Source: Rhodobacterales bacterium
GTDB taxonomy: Bacteria; Pseudomonadota; Alphaproteobacteria; Rhodobacterales; Rhodobacteraceae
Direction: 5' to 3'
NCBI GenBank assembly: GCA_002748265.1
Contig: PDRY01000021.1
Coordinates: 31,233-95,232, forward strand
Length of the DNA: 64,000 nt
In this document: piece after piece, positions 46,804-55,954 of the stretch
Position numbering within the stretch: position 1 is the first letter of the stretch
Layout: every line of letters starts with the position of its first letter
Notes under the pieces: generated by a model
What the model was told of the DNA's origin: nothing
The model's input: only the letters and a program-made list of their open reading frames with translations
Database searches by the model: none
Translations under genes and position numbers: made by a program

Positions 46804-47513
46804 GGCGTCACCGCCTCGGGGGCGTCATAACCATGGTCCTCCAGCAGCGCGCGCCCTTCGTCACTTTGCAAAACGGCAATGAACCTCTCCGCCCCCGGAC
46901 CGGGGGACAGCACGATCATATCCTGCCGGATCGGCGCGTGCAGATCACCGGGCACATCCCAACGGCTGCCACCGACCGGCGTGAGCGCGGCAGCCAGAAA
47001 GCCCAGCGGCGCATTCCCCGTCGCGACCAGCCCAGCGGTCTGGCCGATGTTCTGGCCCATCACCAGCGGAGCATCCTGCGCCAGACCGAGCGCGTCCAGA
47101 ACCTCGGCCCCGGCGCGGCCATAGGGAGCCAGATCGGGATTGGCGATGGCGATCACCCGTGCGCCGCGCAGGGCTGCCACCGGATCCTCCCCAATCAAAG
47201 CCGGGTCCGCCGACCACAGCACGAGCCGCCCGACCGCATAAGGCTGCGCGGTGCCGCGTCCCTCGGCCTCCAGGGCAGCAGGGCGCGCCTGATCCGCCGC
47301 CAGGAACAGATCGAACGGCGCGCCATGGCGGATCTGCGCATAAAGTGCCCCAGTGGCGCCGCCCGACAGCCGCACGTCCCAGCCTTCGTCAGTCATAATC
47401 GCCGCGATCTCTTGGGCCGCGGGCAGGAAATTTGACGCCACCGCCACGCGCAGCGTCTCCGCCCGCGCAAGGGCGGGAAGCAGGCTCAGGAGCAGAGCAA
47501 GGGCGCGCAACAT
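46800..47513 (-). CDS. modA: Molybdate-binding periplasmic protein ModA
   Basis: This 237-residue protein has a signal peptide (MLRALALLLSLLPALARA) and a substrate-binding fold opening with ETLRVAVASNFLPAAQEIA. It continues with LSGGATGALYAQIRHGAPFDLF and VGQTAGLVATGNA-like loops that bind oxyanion by hydrogen bonds. It captures molybdate or tungstate for ModBC. The start is the ATG at 47513; a longer frame covers an unrelated region. A candidate regulatory dyad lies at 47583-47605. Confidence 0.94.
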   Translation of the reverse strand: MLRALALLLSLLPALARAETLRVAVASNFLPAAQEIAAIMTDEGWDVRLSGGATGALYAQIRHGAPFDLFLAADQARPAALEAEGRGTAQPYAVGRLVLWSADPALIGEDPVAALRGARVIAIANPDLAPYGRAGAEVLDALGLAQDAPLVMGQNIGQTAGLVATGNAPLGFLAAALTPVGGSRWDVPGDLHAPIRQDMIVLSPGPGAERFIAVLQSDEGRALLEDHGYDAPEAVTP

Positions 47514-47582
47514 AGGCCAAATCCTTTGATCACCGGCGCAGAAAGCCACCGCGCGTTGGCAAGCGCAAGCCCCGCCCCCTTT

Positions 47583-47605
47583 GAGCGATATACAAAAGAT
47601 AGCTC
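47583..47605. promoter_or_regulatory. Candidate Mo-box-like dyad upstream of modA
   Basis: GAGCGATA (47583-47590) and GATAGCTC (47598-47605) form an imperfect inverted repeat (6 of 8 positions) with a 7-base spacer. It lies 70 bases before modA and 64 bases before the NUDIX gene. Its TAT-type core resembles ModE-family operators, but the match is partial. The site could instead act on the divergent NUDIX gene. Confidence 0.35.
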
Positions 47606-47669
47606 TTTCCAAGCCGCCCCATCGCGCTGTAGGCTGCTTAAAAGGGCGCAAACAGGCGAGGCAAAGCCC

Positions 47670-48137
47670 ATGTCCATTGAGCCGGAAGGGCGGTTCCCGA
47701 TCGATTTGTCGGGCAGTACGAAACGCGACGTTCGAACGCAGTTCGCCGCGCTGTGCTGGCGCATGAACAAAGGCAAATGCGAAGTCCTGCTGATCACCAG
47801 CCGCAACACCGGCCGCTGGGTGACCCCAAAGGGATGGCCGATGGACGGCTACACCGCCTCGGAAGCCGCCGCTCAGGAAGCCTGGGAAGAAGCCGGCGTC
47901 ACCGGCAGCGTCAGCACTCAGGCGGTCGGAGTTTACTCCTACATCAAGCCCCTGGACCGCACACAACTGCCCTGCCTTGCCATGGTTTTTCCGCTCAAGG
48001 TCAAGACGTTGCACGAAAGCTGGCCGGAAAAGCACGAACGCAAGCGCAAGTGGTTCCCATTGCGCAAGGCGGCCTCGAAGGTCGATGAGGATGAGCTGCG
48101 CCAGATCATCCTGCGCTTTGACCCCCGAAAGGCGTGA
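47670..48137 (+). CDS. NUDIX hydrolase
   Basis: This 155-residue protein has a Nudix-type box, GWPMDGYTASEAAAQEAWEE, followed by AGV. It lacks the canonical Arg in the REUxEE part (Gln instead), a variant seen in the diphosphoinositol phosphatase-like bacterial group. The two acidic residues of EE are kept. It would hydrolyse a nucleoside or polyphosphate diphosphate. The ATG at 47670 follows a long gap from modA on the opposite strand; no strong ribosome-binding site is visible. DUF1178 follows closely. Confidence 0.85.
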   Translation: MSIEPEGRFPIDLSGSTKRDVRTQFAALCWRMNKGKCEVLLITSRNTGRWVTPKGWPMDGYTASEAAAQEAWEEAGVTGSVSTQAVGVYSYIKPLDRTQLPCLAMVFPLKVKTLHESWPEKHERKRKWFPLRKAASKVDEDELRQIILRFDPRKA

Positions 48138-48174
48138 GCTTGCCTCATGGCGCCCCCGCGCCCATGTTAGTCCC

Positions 48175-48588
48175 ATGATCCGTTACGAGCTGAAATGCGA
48201 CCGGGGACACCGGTTTGAGAGCTGGTTTGCCTCCTCTAGCGCCTTCGACACACTGGCTGCCGCAGGAAAGTTGTCCTGCGCGCGGTGCGGATCGTCTCAT
48301 GTCGAAAAGGCGCTCATGGCCCCGGCCAGGGCGAGCGTCGACACGGACAAGCCCCTTTCGACCCCGACGCCTGAACAGGAGGCAATCGACCGGCTCCGCC
48401 AAGAGGTCGAAGCCAATTCCGAGGATGTCGGCCTGCGCTTCGCCACCGAAGCCCGCGCGATGCATGAAGGCGATGTCCCCGCGCGCCAGATCCACGGCCA
48501 AGCCAAACCCGACGAGGCACGCAAGCTGATCGAAGACGGCGTGCCGGTCCTGCCGCTGCCATTCGGGCCGAAGCAGAAGGCAAACTGA
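48175..48588 (+). CDS. DUF1178 family protein
   Basis: This 137-residue protein begins MIRYELKCDRGHRFESWF, with four cysteines in the first 40 residues (KCDRGH; LSCARCGSSHVEK), a possible zinc site. The C-terminal part is helical, ending in LPLPFGPKQKAN. It matches DUF1178, of unknown function. It follows the NUDIX gene on the same strand and its stop abuts the convergent ptsP stop. Confidence 0.85.
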   Translation: MIRYELKCDRGHRFESWFASSSAFDTLAAAGKLSCARCGSSHVEKALMAPARASVDTDKPLSTPTPEQEAIDRLRQEVEANSEDVGLRFATEARAMHEGDVPARQIHGQAKPDEARKLIEDGVPVLPLPFGPKQKAN

Positions 48589-50850
48589 TCAGGACGGCAA
48601 GGCCCAGCCCTGACGCTCCATTTCAGCCCGCAGCGCGGCCCGGACCGATTGCGCCCCTTCGGCCCGAGACTGGGTGATCGCCGCCCGAACCCCGCTCAGA
48701 TCGCTGCGGCGGATCATGTGCTTGACCGGTCCGATGGAGGCCGGGCGCATGGACAAGGCGTCGAACCCTAGGGCGGCAAAGCACAGCGCCTCGAACGGGC
48801 GCCCTGCGTCTTCGCCGCAGAAGCTGATCGGTGTGCCCGCCGCCTTGGCGCGGCCCACGATATGTTCCAGCAAGCCCAGGAAGCTGACATTGAGCGTGTC
48901 ATAGCGCCGCCGGACCAGTTCGTTTTCACGATCCGCCGCAAAGAAGAACTGTTTGAGATCGTTCCCACCGACAGAGATGAAATCGACCTCTTCGAAGAAG
49001 GCGTCTGGCGCGAAGGCCATGGAGGGGGTCTCCAGCATCGCGCCGATCTCGACCGATGATGGGACGGGGTGGCCCAGGATCCGCTCGCGGTGCAGAGCCT
49101 TGTCCATCTCAGCCCGCGCCGCGCGGAATTCTTCAAGCTGCGCGATGAAGGGGAACATCACCGTCAGCGGACCACCCGCAGCCGCCCGGATCAGGGCCTG
49201 AAGCTGCATCCGCAACACGCCCGGCTTGTCCAGGCCAACGCGGATCGCCCGCCAACCCAGGGCCGGGTTCGGCTCATCCACGGCCTTCATATAGGGCAGC
49301 ACCTTGTCCGATCCGATGTCGAGCGTGCGGAACGCCACCCGCTGCCCCTGCGCCGCCTTGAGCACACGCGCATAAAGGTCCGAAAGCTCCGCCCGCTTGG
49401 GCATCTGGTTGCGCACGAGGAACTGAAGCTCCGTTCGGAACAGCCCCACCCCTTCGGCGCCGGACTCTTCCAAAGAGGGCAGATCGGCCATCAGCCCCGC
49501 GTTCATCTGCAAAGACACCCGCTGCCCATCGAGCGACTGGGCCGGCTCATCGCGGATCGAGGCATAGCGTTCCTGCGCGCGGGCCTGCATCGCGATCTTG
49601 TCGCGAAAAGCGGTGGACACCGTGTCATCAGGGCGCAGATGGACGATGCCCTGATCGCCATCGACCAGGATCGGATCGCCATTGAGCGCCTCGGTCGTCA
49701 CCCCGCGTGCATGGATCACAAGCGGGATCGCCCAGGCGCGGGCCACGATGGCGGCGTGGCTCCCAACAGAGCCCTCTTCCAGCACGATGGCCCGCAGGCG
49801 CTTGCCGTAATCCAGCAGCTCGCCGGGACCGATATTGCGGGCGACAAGCACCGGATTGTCCGGCATCTCTGCCCCGGTTTCCGTGCCCTGCCCGGTCAGC
49901 ATCCGCAGCAGCCGGTTAGAGATGTCGTCCAGATCGTGCAGCCGTTCGCGCAAGTAGGGATCGGCCGCGTTGCCCATCCGGGCGCGGGCGAGGCTTTGTT
50001 CTTTCTCCACGGCCGCCTCGGCAGAGAGACCGCTTTCCACATCCTCAAGCATCCGCTTGATCCAGCTGCGGGAATTGGCAAACATCCGATAGGTTTCCAA
50101 AACCTGCCGCTGATCGCCATCCGTGGACCCGGCCGCCGCGTTGAGCATGTCATCCACAGAGACCCGCAACCGCTCCACCGCGTCCTCAAGCCGGGTTTTC
50201 TCCGCCTCCGGGTCGTCGCTGACCGGGTTCGTGACCACGACCCGCGGCTCATGCAGCCACACCTGCCCCATGGCGGCGCCTTCCTGGGCCGAGCCGCCCC
50301 GGACCAGGACCGCCTGCTTGTGCCGCGCCGCCAAAGCCGCGCCCTCTCCGACGAAGGCGCCCAGCTCGGCCATCTCGGCCAGGACCATGGCGACGATCTC
50401 AAGCGCATAGACCTCATCTGCGGTCATCTTGCGGCTGTCATGGCTTTGCACCACCAGCACGCCCATGGCATCGCCCAGCCGTTGGATCGGCACACCGCAG
50501 AAGGAGGCAAAGCGCTCCTCCCCGGTTTCGGCCATGTAGCGGTATCCCTTGGTCCCCGGCGCGTCGTCGGTGTTAAGCGTCGATTTGAACCGGGCCACGC
50601 GCCCGACAAGCCCCTCACCGATCCGCAGCCGCGTCTGATGGACGGCCTCGGCGTTCAGACCATAGGTCGCGCAGAGCTCCAGCGTGTCGCTGTCGCGGAA
50701 CAGATAGATCGAGCAGACCTCGGTCGCCATGGATTTCGCGATCAGCTCGACGATCTCGTCGAGCCGCGCCTGTCCGGCTTCTTCACTCGCCAAGGTATCG
50801 CGCAAGCGGCCAAGCAGCTTGCGACTCTCGCTTTCGCTCCGTTCGGGCAT
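48589..50850 (-). CDS. ptsP: PEP-protein phosphotransferase of the nitrogen PTS (PtsP, EI-Ntr)
   Basis: This 753-residue protein has an N-terminal GAF domain (about 20-165), then the enzyme I fold. The phosphohistidine is His365 in EGSVGSHAAIVAR, with the PEP-binding RTELQFLVRNQ, FRTLDIGSDKVLPYM and SFCGEDAGR motifs. It transfers phosphate from PEP to NPr and on to EIIA-Ntr, linking carbon and nitrogen status. The GAF domain is the sensory part. No NPr or EIIA gene is adjacent. GGAGAG precedes the ATG. Confidence 0.96.
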   Translation of the reverse strand: MPERSESESRKLLGRLRDTLASEEAGQARLDEIVELIAKSMATEVCSIYLFRDSDTLELCATYGLNAEAVHQTRLRIGEGLVGRVARFKSTLNTDDAPGTKGYRYMAETGEERFASFCGVPIQRLGDAMGVLVVQSHDSRKMTADEVYALEIVAMVLAEMAELGAFVGEGAALAARHKQAVLVRGGSAQEGAAMGQVWLHEPRVVVTNPVSDDPEAEKTRLEDAVERLRVSVDDMLNAAAGSTDGDQRQVLETYRMFANSRSWIKRMLEDVESGLSAEAAVEKEQSLARARMGNAADPYLRERLHDLDDISNRLLRMLTGQGTETGAEMPDNPVLVARNIGPGELLDYGKRLRAIVLEEGSVGSHAAIVARAWAIPLVIHARGVTTEALNGDPILVDGDQGIVHLRPDDTVSTAFRDKIAMQARAQERYASIRDEPAQSLDGQRVSLQMNAGLMADLPSLEESGAEGVGLFRTELQFLVRNQMPKRAELSDLYARVLKAAQGQRVAFRTLDIGSDKVLPYMKAVDEPNPALGWRAIRVGLDKPGVLRMQLQALIRAAAGGPLTVMFPFIAQLEEFRAARAEMDKALHRERILGHPVPSSVEIGAMLETPSMAFAPDAFFEEVDFISVGGNDLKQFFFAADRENELVRRRYDTLNVSFLGLLEHIVGRAKAAGTPISFCGEDAGRPFEALCFAALGFDALSMRPASIGPVKHMIRRSDLSGVRAAITQSRAEGAQSVRAALRAEMERQGWALPS

Positions 50851-50994
50851 TCAGCTCTCCCCAGGCGCCATCCGCCCATCCGCAACTATAGGCAGTGCTG
50901 GATCAAAGCGAAACAGCGCAATGGATGCGCCATCACACAGGCGAATACCTGCTTTTCATTTCAGCGCATTGACGCACACCTGTCTGAAAAAGCG

Positions 50995-52230
50995 TCACAA
51001 ATCGCTCGCCCATTCGCCCGCACGCATGACGGGCTCAGCGCGTCCGTCCTTGATGCCATCGACATCCATCTCTCCGCTGCCGATCATCCAATCCACGTGG
51101 ATCAGGCTTTCATTGCCGCCCCGCGCCGCGATCTCCTCGCGGCTCATGCCGGGATCGGTGAAGCACTTCGCATAGCACTGGCCCAGAGCGATGTGGCTGG
51201 CCGCATTCTCATCGAACAGAGTGTTGAGGAACAGCAGACCCGATTGTGAAATCGGAGATCCATGAGGCACCAGAGCCACCTCCCCAAGGCGGCGCGCGCC
51301 CTCATCGGTGTCGAGCAGGTTAAGCAGCACGGCCTCACCCCGGCTCGCCTTGGCTTCGACAATGCGGCCGCCTTCAAAGCGGACTTCAATGTTCTCGATC
51401 AACGTGCCCTGATGAACGAGCGGCTTGCTCGCCCGTGCCGTGCCGCAGACGCGCGCCGCATCGGGCGTGGTGAACACCTCCTCCGTCGGCATGTTGGGCG
51501 AACACAGAACGCCGGTCTTTGACACCGACGCCCCGCCGGACCATGCGTGATCCCGCGCCAGTCCGACGGTCAGATCGGTGCCCGGCGCGCGGAAATGGAG
51601 CGCATCGAACCGCTTGTCATTCATCCAGTCCACCCGCGCCCGCAGGGCATCGGCATGGGCAGCCCAGGCCGCGACCGGATCGGGCTGATCCGCCCGCGTG
51701 GCGGCAAAGATGGCTGCGGCCAGCTTCGCGACGGCCTCGTCTTCGGGCAGATCGGGGAACATCGCCCGCGCCCAGGCCGCGCCGGGATAGGGCACGATGT
51801 TCCAGTTCACCTCAAAATTGGTGATCTTCTCCATCGCGGGGCGCCCGGCCACGGAGGTCGCCTTGTTCGCCCGCGCAACCTTTGCCGGATTCTGCTCGGC
51901 CAGCATCATGGGGTTATCCGCCACCACGGCCATCCGCGCGACGCCCTGCCCATAGGCCGCCGCCTGGGCCTCAAACAGCCATCCGGGCGCTCGGTCGAAC
52001 ACATCGCCCTGCCCGTGCTGGAACCGGGCCAGGGTGATTTCCTCATCGCTCAGGATCGGGGTCACCAGCCCGCCGCCCGCGCGGTAGGCGTGCTCCGCGA
52101 TCTTGCGCACCAGGGGCAGCGCCTCCACCGGCGCGGTGATCAGAAGATCCTGCCCGGGCTGCAGGTTCACGCCGCGCTTCACGGCCAGTTCGGCCAGCTT
52201 GTCCAGAAGGGTCGGGTCAATGGCGGTCAT
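50995..52230 (-). CDS. M29-family aminopeptidase
   Basis: This 411-residue metalloaminopeptidase of the M29 (AmpS/thermophilic aminopeptidase) family has motifs ending in LLFLNTLFDENAASHIALGQ, where the catalytic Glu and His lie, and IHVDWMIGSG with the Asp/metal ligand. It removes N-terminal residues in the cytoplasm. AAGGAG precedes the ATG at 52230. Upstream frames that extend it through the HAD and MaoC genes are spurious. Confidence 0.92.
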   Translation of the reverse strand: MTAIDPTLLDKLAELAVKRGVNLQPGQDLLITAPVEALPLVRKIAEHAYRAGGGLVTPILSDEEITLARFQHGQGDVFDRAPGWLFEAQAAAYGQGVARMAVVADNPMMLAEQNPAKVARANKATSVAGRPAMEKITNFEVNWNIVPYPGAAWARAMFPDLPEDEAVAKLAAAIFAATRADQPDPVAAWAAHADALRARVDWMNDKRFDALHFRAPGTDLTVGLARDHAWSGGASVSKTGVLCSPNMPTEEVFTTPDAARVCGTARASKPLVHQGTLIENIEVRFEGGRIVEAKASRGEAVLLNLLDTDEGARRLGEVALVPHGSPISQSGLLFLNTLFDENAASHIALGQCYAKCFTDPGMSREEIAARGGNESLIHVDWMIGSGEMDVDGIKDGRAEPVMRAGEWASDL

Positions 52231-52329
52231 GGGGGTCTCCTTAGGGGGCGGCATGCCTTGCCGCGACCCTATCGCGCCCATGCGCCGCGTGCTAGGCAGC
52301 GCGCGCAACCCATCCCGAACGGAGCCCCC

Positions 52330-53202
52330 ATGACCCGGATCATCGAATCGCTCGCCCAGATCGCCGCCCCCTATCAGGCCGCTTTCGTGGATTTGTGGGG
52401 CTGCGTGCATGACGGGGTGAAGGCCCACCCTGAGGCCGTCGCCGCGCTGCAAGCCTTCCGCGCCAGCGGCAAGGTGGTGATCCTGGTGACGAACTCTCCG
52501 CGCCCGCATGGCGATGTGGAGACACAGCTCGACAGCCTCGGCGTGCCGCGCGACGCCTATGACGCCATCGCCTCCTCGGGCGATTCGGCACGGGCCGCGA
52601 TGTTTCGCGGCGTGGTGGGCGAAAAGGTCTGGTTCATTGGCCAGCCCCATGAAACCAGCTTCTTCGACCCGATGCAGATCATCAAAGACCCCGCCGACAT
52701 CACCCGCGTCCCGCTGGATGAGGCCGAGGGTATCGTCTGCTGCGGTCCCGAAGACCCGATGGCTGATCCGTCCGCCTATCGCCCGCAATTCCTGCTGGCC
52801 AAGCAAAACGGGCTGAAGCTGCTCTGCGCCAACCCCGATATCGTCGTGGACCGGGGCGAGACCCGCGAATGGTGCGCGGGGGCGCTTGCCGCGCTCTACA
52901 CCGATATGGGCGGCGAAAGCCTCTATTTCGGCAAGCCCCACCCGCCGATCTACGATCTGGCCCGCCGTCGGCTGGCCGCTCTGGGCCATGACATCCCCGA
53001 TGCAGCGATTCTCGCCATCGGAGACGGCATCGGCACGGATATTGCGGGCGCCATGGGCGAGGGGCTCGATTCGCTGTTCATCACCGGCGGGCTCGCCCGC
53101 GCGGAGACGATGACGGGCGGCCAACCCGACCCGCAAAAGCTTGAGCCGTTCCTTGCGGAGCATCAGACCGCCGCCACCTACGCCATCGCCATGCTCGCCT
53201 GA
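52330..53202 (+). CDS. HAD-superfamily phosphatase-like protein (TIGR01459-like)
   Basis: This 290-residue HAD protein has motif I FVDLWGCVHDG, where the usual second Asp is Trp, motif II ILVTNSPRP, and a C-terminal FGKPHPPIYDLA and IGDGIGTDIAGAMGEG. The D-x-W form is seen in a bacterial subgroup often called TIGR01459. Its substrate is unknown; it may be a phosphatase despite the substitution because the nucleophile Asp is kept. AAC-CCATCCC upstream lacks a clear ribosome-binding site, but GGAG sits just before the ATG. It is divergent from the aminopeptidase gene by 99 bases. Confidence 0.88.
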   Translation: MTRIIESLAQIAAPYQAAFVDLWGCVHDGVKAHPEAVAALQAFRASGKVVILVTNSPRPHGDVETQLDSLGVPRDAYDAIASSGDSARAAMFRGVVGEKVWFIGQPHETSFFDPMQIIKDPADITRVPLDEAEGIVCCGPEDPMADPSAYRPQFLLAKQNGLKLLCANPDIVVDRGETREWCAGALAALYTDMGGESLYFGKPHPPIYDLARRRLAALGHDIPDAAILAIGDGIGTDIAGAMGEGLDSLFITGGLARAETMTGGQPDPQKLEPFLAEHQTAATYAIAMLA

Positions 53203-53295
53203 CGGAGATGACGCCGCGTTCTGCCCCTTGATTTTTCTGCGTCCGCAAAGTAATTTTCGTTCACTCGGCTCACCGCCAAGGATCGAAAATAACCC

Positions 53296-53751
53296 ATGGA
53301 CGATCAGATGCTCGACAATTTCCCCCGCGGCACGATCTGCATCGAAGATATCGAGATCGGTATGATGCGCTACCTGCGCAAAGAAGTGACCGACCGCGAT
53401 ATCGAGCTGTTTGCAGAGGTGTCGACTGACCGGAACCCCGTGCATCTGGACGATGGCTATGCGCAGGACACGATCTTTGAAGGCCGCATCGCCCACGGCA
53501 TGCTGACCGCAGGGCTGATCTCTGCCGTCATCGGAGAACAGCTTCCCGGCCACGGCACCGTCTATATGGGCCAGAGCCTGAAGTTTCTCGGCCCCGTACG
53601 CCCCGGCGATGTTGTCACCGCAGAGGTCGAGGTCATGGAGATCGACCACGCCAAGCGCCGCGTCAAACTGGACACGCGCTGCCTGGTAAACGGCAAGAAA
53701 GTGCTGATCGGCGAAGCGACCGTTCTGGCCCCCAGCCGCAAGTTCGACTGA
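53296..53751 (+). CDS. MaoC-family (R)-hydratase-like protein
   Basis: This 151-residue hot-dog protein has the hydratase-2 motif EVSTDRNPVHLDDGYA with the catalytic Asp and His, and FEGRIAHGMLTAGLIS. It should hydrate enoyl-CoA to (R)-3-hydroxyacyl-CoA. A second in-frame ATG 12 bases later (MLDNFPRG) may be the true start. It follows the HAD gene by 93 bases. Repeat copy D begins 14 bases after its stop. Confidence 0.9.
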   Translation: MDDQMLDNFPRGTICIEDIEIGMMRYLRKEVTDRDIELFAEVSTDRNPVHLDDGYAQDTIFEGRIAHGMLTAGLISAVIGEQLPGHGTVYMGQSLKFLGPVRPGDVVTAEVEVMEIDHAKRRVKLDTRCLVNGKKVLIGEATVLAPSRKFD

Positions 53752-53764
53752 CGACAGCACGCCC

Positions 53765-53790
53765 GCTTGGGATTCGAATATCTCGGCGGG
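53765..53790 (+). repeat. Weak copy D of the dispersed repeat
   Basis: CTTGGGATTCGAATATCTCG is followed by GCGGGG. The AATATCTCGG part resembles the core of copies A-C, but the left side is diverged and no clean hairpin follows. It lies between the MaoC gene and the convergent hydroxyacid dehydrogenase gene. Confidence 0.4.
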
Positions 53791-53805
53791 GCACAGGCAC
53801 GGCGC

Positions 53806-54750
53806 TCAGACCGGCGTGACCAACGCCCGCCCTTCGCTCATTGCGATCACGTTTGACAGAGCCATCCGCCCCATGGCCTCACGAACCTCTAGCGCCGCCG
53901 TGCCCAGATGGGGCAGCAGCGTCACGTTCTCCAGGGCGATCAGCGCCTCCGGCACGGTTGGTTCTTGCTCGTAGACATCCAGCCCCGCACCCTTGATCCG
54001 GCCTGTCTGCAAAGCGTCGATCAGGGCGGCTTCGTCCACCACATCGCCGCGCGCGACATTGATCAGGTAGCTGTCCGGCCCCATCGCCGCCAAGGTCTCC
54101 GCGTTGATGAGATGGCGCGATTCCCCGCCGCCAGGCACCGCGATGACCACCAGATCGGCCCAGCCCAGAAGGGCTGGCAGGTCAGGCATCTGCGTCGCCG
54201 GGACATCCACCTGTTTGGGCGAGCGGTTGAAGAACCCGATCTCCATCCCGAAGCCGAAATGCGCCCGGCGCGCCACGGCCTGTCCGATGCGGCCCATGCC
54301 GACGATCCCGAGCCGTTTGCCGCTCATATGCGTGCCGAGCAGCTGCGTGGGCGTCCAGCCGCCCCATTCCCCCCGACGCAGCATCCGCTCGCCCTCTCCG
54401 GCGCGGCGGCACACCATGAGCATCAAGGTCAGTGCGATATCCGCCGTCGCATCGGTTACGGCACCGGGCGTGTTGGTCACCGCGACCCCTGCCGCATGGG
54501 CCGCTGCGGCGTCGATATGGTTGTAGCCCACCCCGAAATTGGCCAGCAGCTTGCAGCGCAGATCGCCAGCAAAGGTGCGCGCGGTGAAGGCGTCACCGAT
54601 GGTACACAAGATGGCATCGTAAGCGCCAAGCGCCTCTGCCGCCTCGCGCTCCGTCATCGGATCGGAGGATGCGCGCAGTGTCACATTGAACCGCGCCTGA
54701 GCGTCCTCGACCACGCTGTCGGGCAGCGCGCGGGTGATCAGCAGATTCAT
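53806..54750 (-). CDS. D-2-hydroxyacid dehydrogenase (glyoxylate/hydroxypyruvate reductase type)
   Basis: This 314-residue NAD(P)-dependent enzyme has the Rossmann motif GIVGMGRIGQAVARR, the substrate Arg in LINVARGDVVDE, the Glu in GLDVYEQEP and His in LLPHLGTAALEVR. It reduces glyoxylate, hydroxypyruvate or a similar 2-oxoacid. The start at 54750 (MNLLITRALPDSV) shares one base with the csaA stop (TGATG), so it is in the proC-csaA operon. The substrate is not fixed by sequence. Confidence 0.92.
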   Translation of the reverse strand: MNLLITRALPDSVVEDAQARFNVTLRASSDPMTEREAAEALGAYDAILCTIGDAFTARTFAGDLRCKLLANFGVGYNHIDAAAAHAAGVAVTNTPGAVTDATADIALTLMLMVCRRAGEGERMLRRGEWGGWTPTQLLGTHMSGKRLGIVGMGRIGQAVARRAHFGFGMEIGFFNRSPKQVDVPATQMPDLPALLGWADLVVIAVPGGGESRHLINAETLAAMGPDSYLINVARGDVVDEAALIDALQTGRIKGAGLDVYEQEPTVPEALIALENVTLLPHLGTAALEVREAMGRMALSNVIAMSEGRALVTPV

Positions 54751-55091
54751 CAATGCATCCTCTCGCCATTGGCAATGGTGTGATCTGGCCCGATCAGCAC
54801 GATCCCGCCTTCGGCATCCGAAAGGCCCAGCACCAGCACTTCGGACCGCACCGGCCCGATCTGGCGGGGCGGGAAGTTCACGACCGCCAGCACCTGCCGC
54901 CCGATCAGCCCGTCTGGCGTGTAATGCGCGGTGATCTGGGCAGAGGATTTCTTCTCCCCGATCTCGGGGCCGAAATCGATCCAAAGCTTGATCGCGGGCT
55001 TGCGCGCCTCGGGAAAGGGCTCCGCGCGGATCACGGTGCCAACGCGGATATCGACCTTCAGGAAGTCGTCAAATGTGATCTCGTCAGCCAT
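54750..55091 (-). CDS. CsaA-type tRNA-binding domain protein
   Basis: This 113-residue OB-fold protein starts MADEITFDDFLKVDIRVGTV and has KSSAQITAHY and VNFPPRQIGPVRSEVLVLG, the EMAP/CsaA pattern. Homologues bind tRNA or act as export-related chaperones; the role here is open. Its start lies inside the end of proC (8-base overlap), and its stop overlaps the dehydrogenase start. Confidence 0.92.
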   Translation of the reverse strand: MADEITFDDFLKVDIRVGTVIRAEPFPEARKPAIKLWIDFGPEIGEKKSSAQITAHYTPDGLIGRQVLAVVNFPPRQIGPVRSEVLVLGLSDAEGGIVLIGPDHTIANGERMH

Positions 55092-55899
55092 TGGCCAGCT
55101 CCTTCGATCGGGCCGCCGCCGCCGCGACCGTGCGCCGGATCAGCGGGGGCAGGCCTGCCTCAGCGTCCATCAAAACCTCCAGCCCCGCCTGCGTGGTGCC
55201 GTTGGGGGACGTCACATTCCGGCGCAGCTCTGCCGGGTCGGTCCCGGATTGCACCGCCAGAGCCCCCGCCCCAGCCACCGTCGCGCGCGCAAGCTGCAGC
55301 GCCAGTGCGGGCGGCAGGCCCTCGGCCTCTCCGGCGGCGGCGAGCGTTTCGATCAAGTGAAACACGTAGGCGGGGCCCGACCCGGACACCCCCGTCACCG
55401 CATCCATCTGCGCCTCACGATCGAGCCGCACGACGTCGCCAACAGCAGACAGGAGCGCTTCCGCCGTGGCGAGCGCCTCTTCACCCGCGGTGTCATTTCC
55501 GATGATGGCGGTGATCCCCTGGCTGATGGCAGCGGGGGTGTTGGGCATGGCCCGCACGATAGGCGTGCCCGCGCCGAACACGTCTTCGAACCTGGCCAAG
55601 GTCACCCCTGCCGCGACAGAGATCACCACCGTCCGCCCGCCGCCCAGAGCCGAGACCTGCCCAAGCGCATCGCCCATCATCTGCGGCTTGACCGCGATCA
55701 GGGCCACTGCGGGCGCCTCCGGCAGATCGCCGTTGAGCGCCGCGCCCGTGCCGCGCAGCCAGTCAGACGGGTTGGGGTCGATCACATGGACGGCGTCCGG
55801 GTGCAGCCCCTGGGCCAGCCAGCCCTCCAGCATGGCCGATCCCATCTTACCGCAGCCGAGCAGCACCAGCCCCCGGCTGTTGATTTCCGTCATGTCCAT
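55084..55899 (-). CDS. proC: Pyrroline-5-carboxylate reductase ProC
   Basis: This 271-residue enzyme makes proline from pyrroline-5-carboxylate with NAD(P)H. The Rossmann motif is LLGCGKMGSAMLEGW, with IVRAMPNTPAAISQG and DAVTGVSGSGPAYVF as active-site segments. GGGAG precedes the ATG at 55899; a second ATG 6 bases later is possible. It is the upstream member of proC-csaA-dehydrogenase, and a ybjN-like gene lies 55 bases further upstream on the same strand. Confidence 0.96.
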   Translation of the reverse strand: MDMTEINSRGLVLLGCGKMGSAMLEGWLAQGLHPDAVHVIDPNPSDWLRGTGAALNGDLPEAPAVALIAVKPQMMGDALGQVSALGGGRTVVISVAAGVTLARFEDVFGAGTPIVRAMPNTPAAISQGITAIIGNDTAGEEALATAEALLSAVGDVVRLDREAQMDAVTGVSGSGPAYVFHLIETLAAAGEAEGLPPALALQLARATVAGAGALAVQSGTDPAELRRNVTSPNGTTQAGLEVLMDAEAGLPPLIRRTVAAAAARSKELANG

Positions 55900-55954
55900 G
55901 AAGGGCTCCCTCCCGCCTTGATCGGCGGGAGAGTGGCGCGCAGGGCGAAAAGGT

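Noticed and set aside
50980-50997. TGACGC/GCGTCA repeat as terminator of the M29 gene
   Set aside because: The stem overlaps the stop codon, is only six bases and lacks a T-run in the right direction.
52231-53760. N-terminal extension of the M29 aminopeptidase to about 920 codons
   Set aside because: The extension runs antisense through the HAD and MaoC genes. The real start at 52230 has AAGGAG just upstream.
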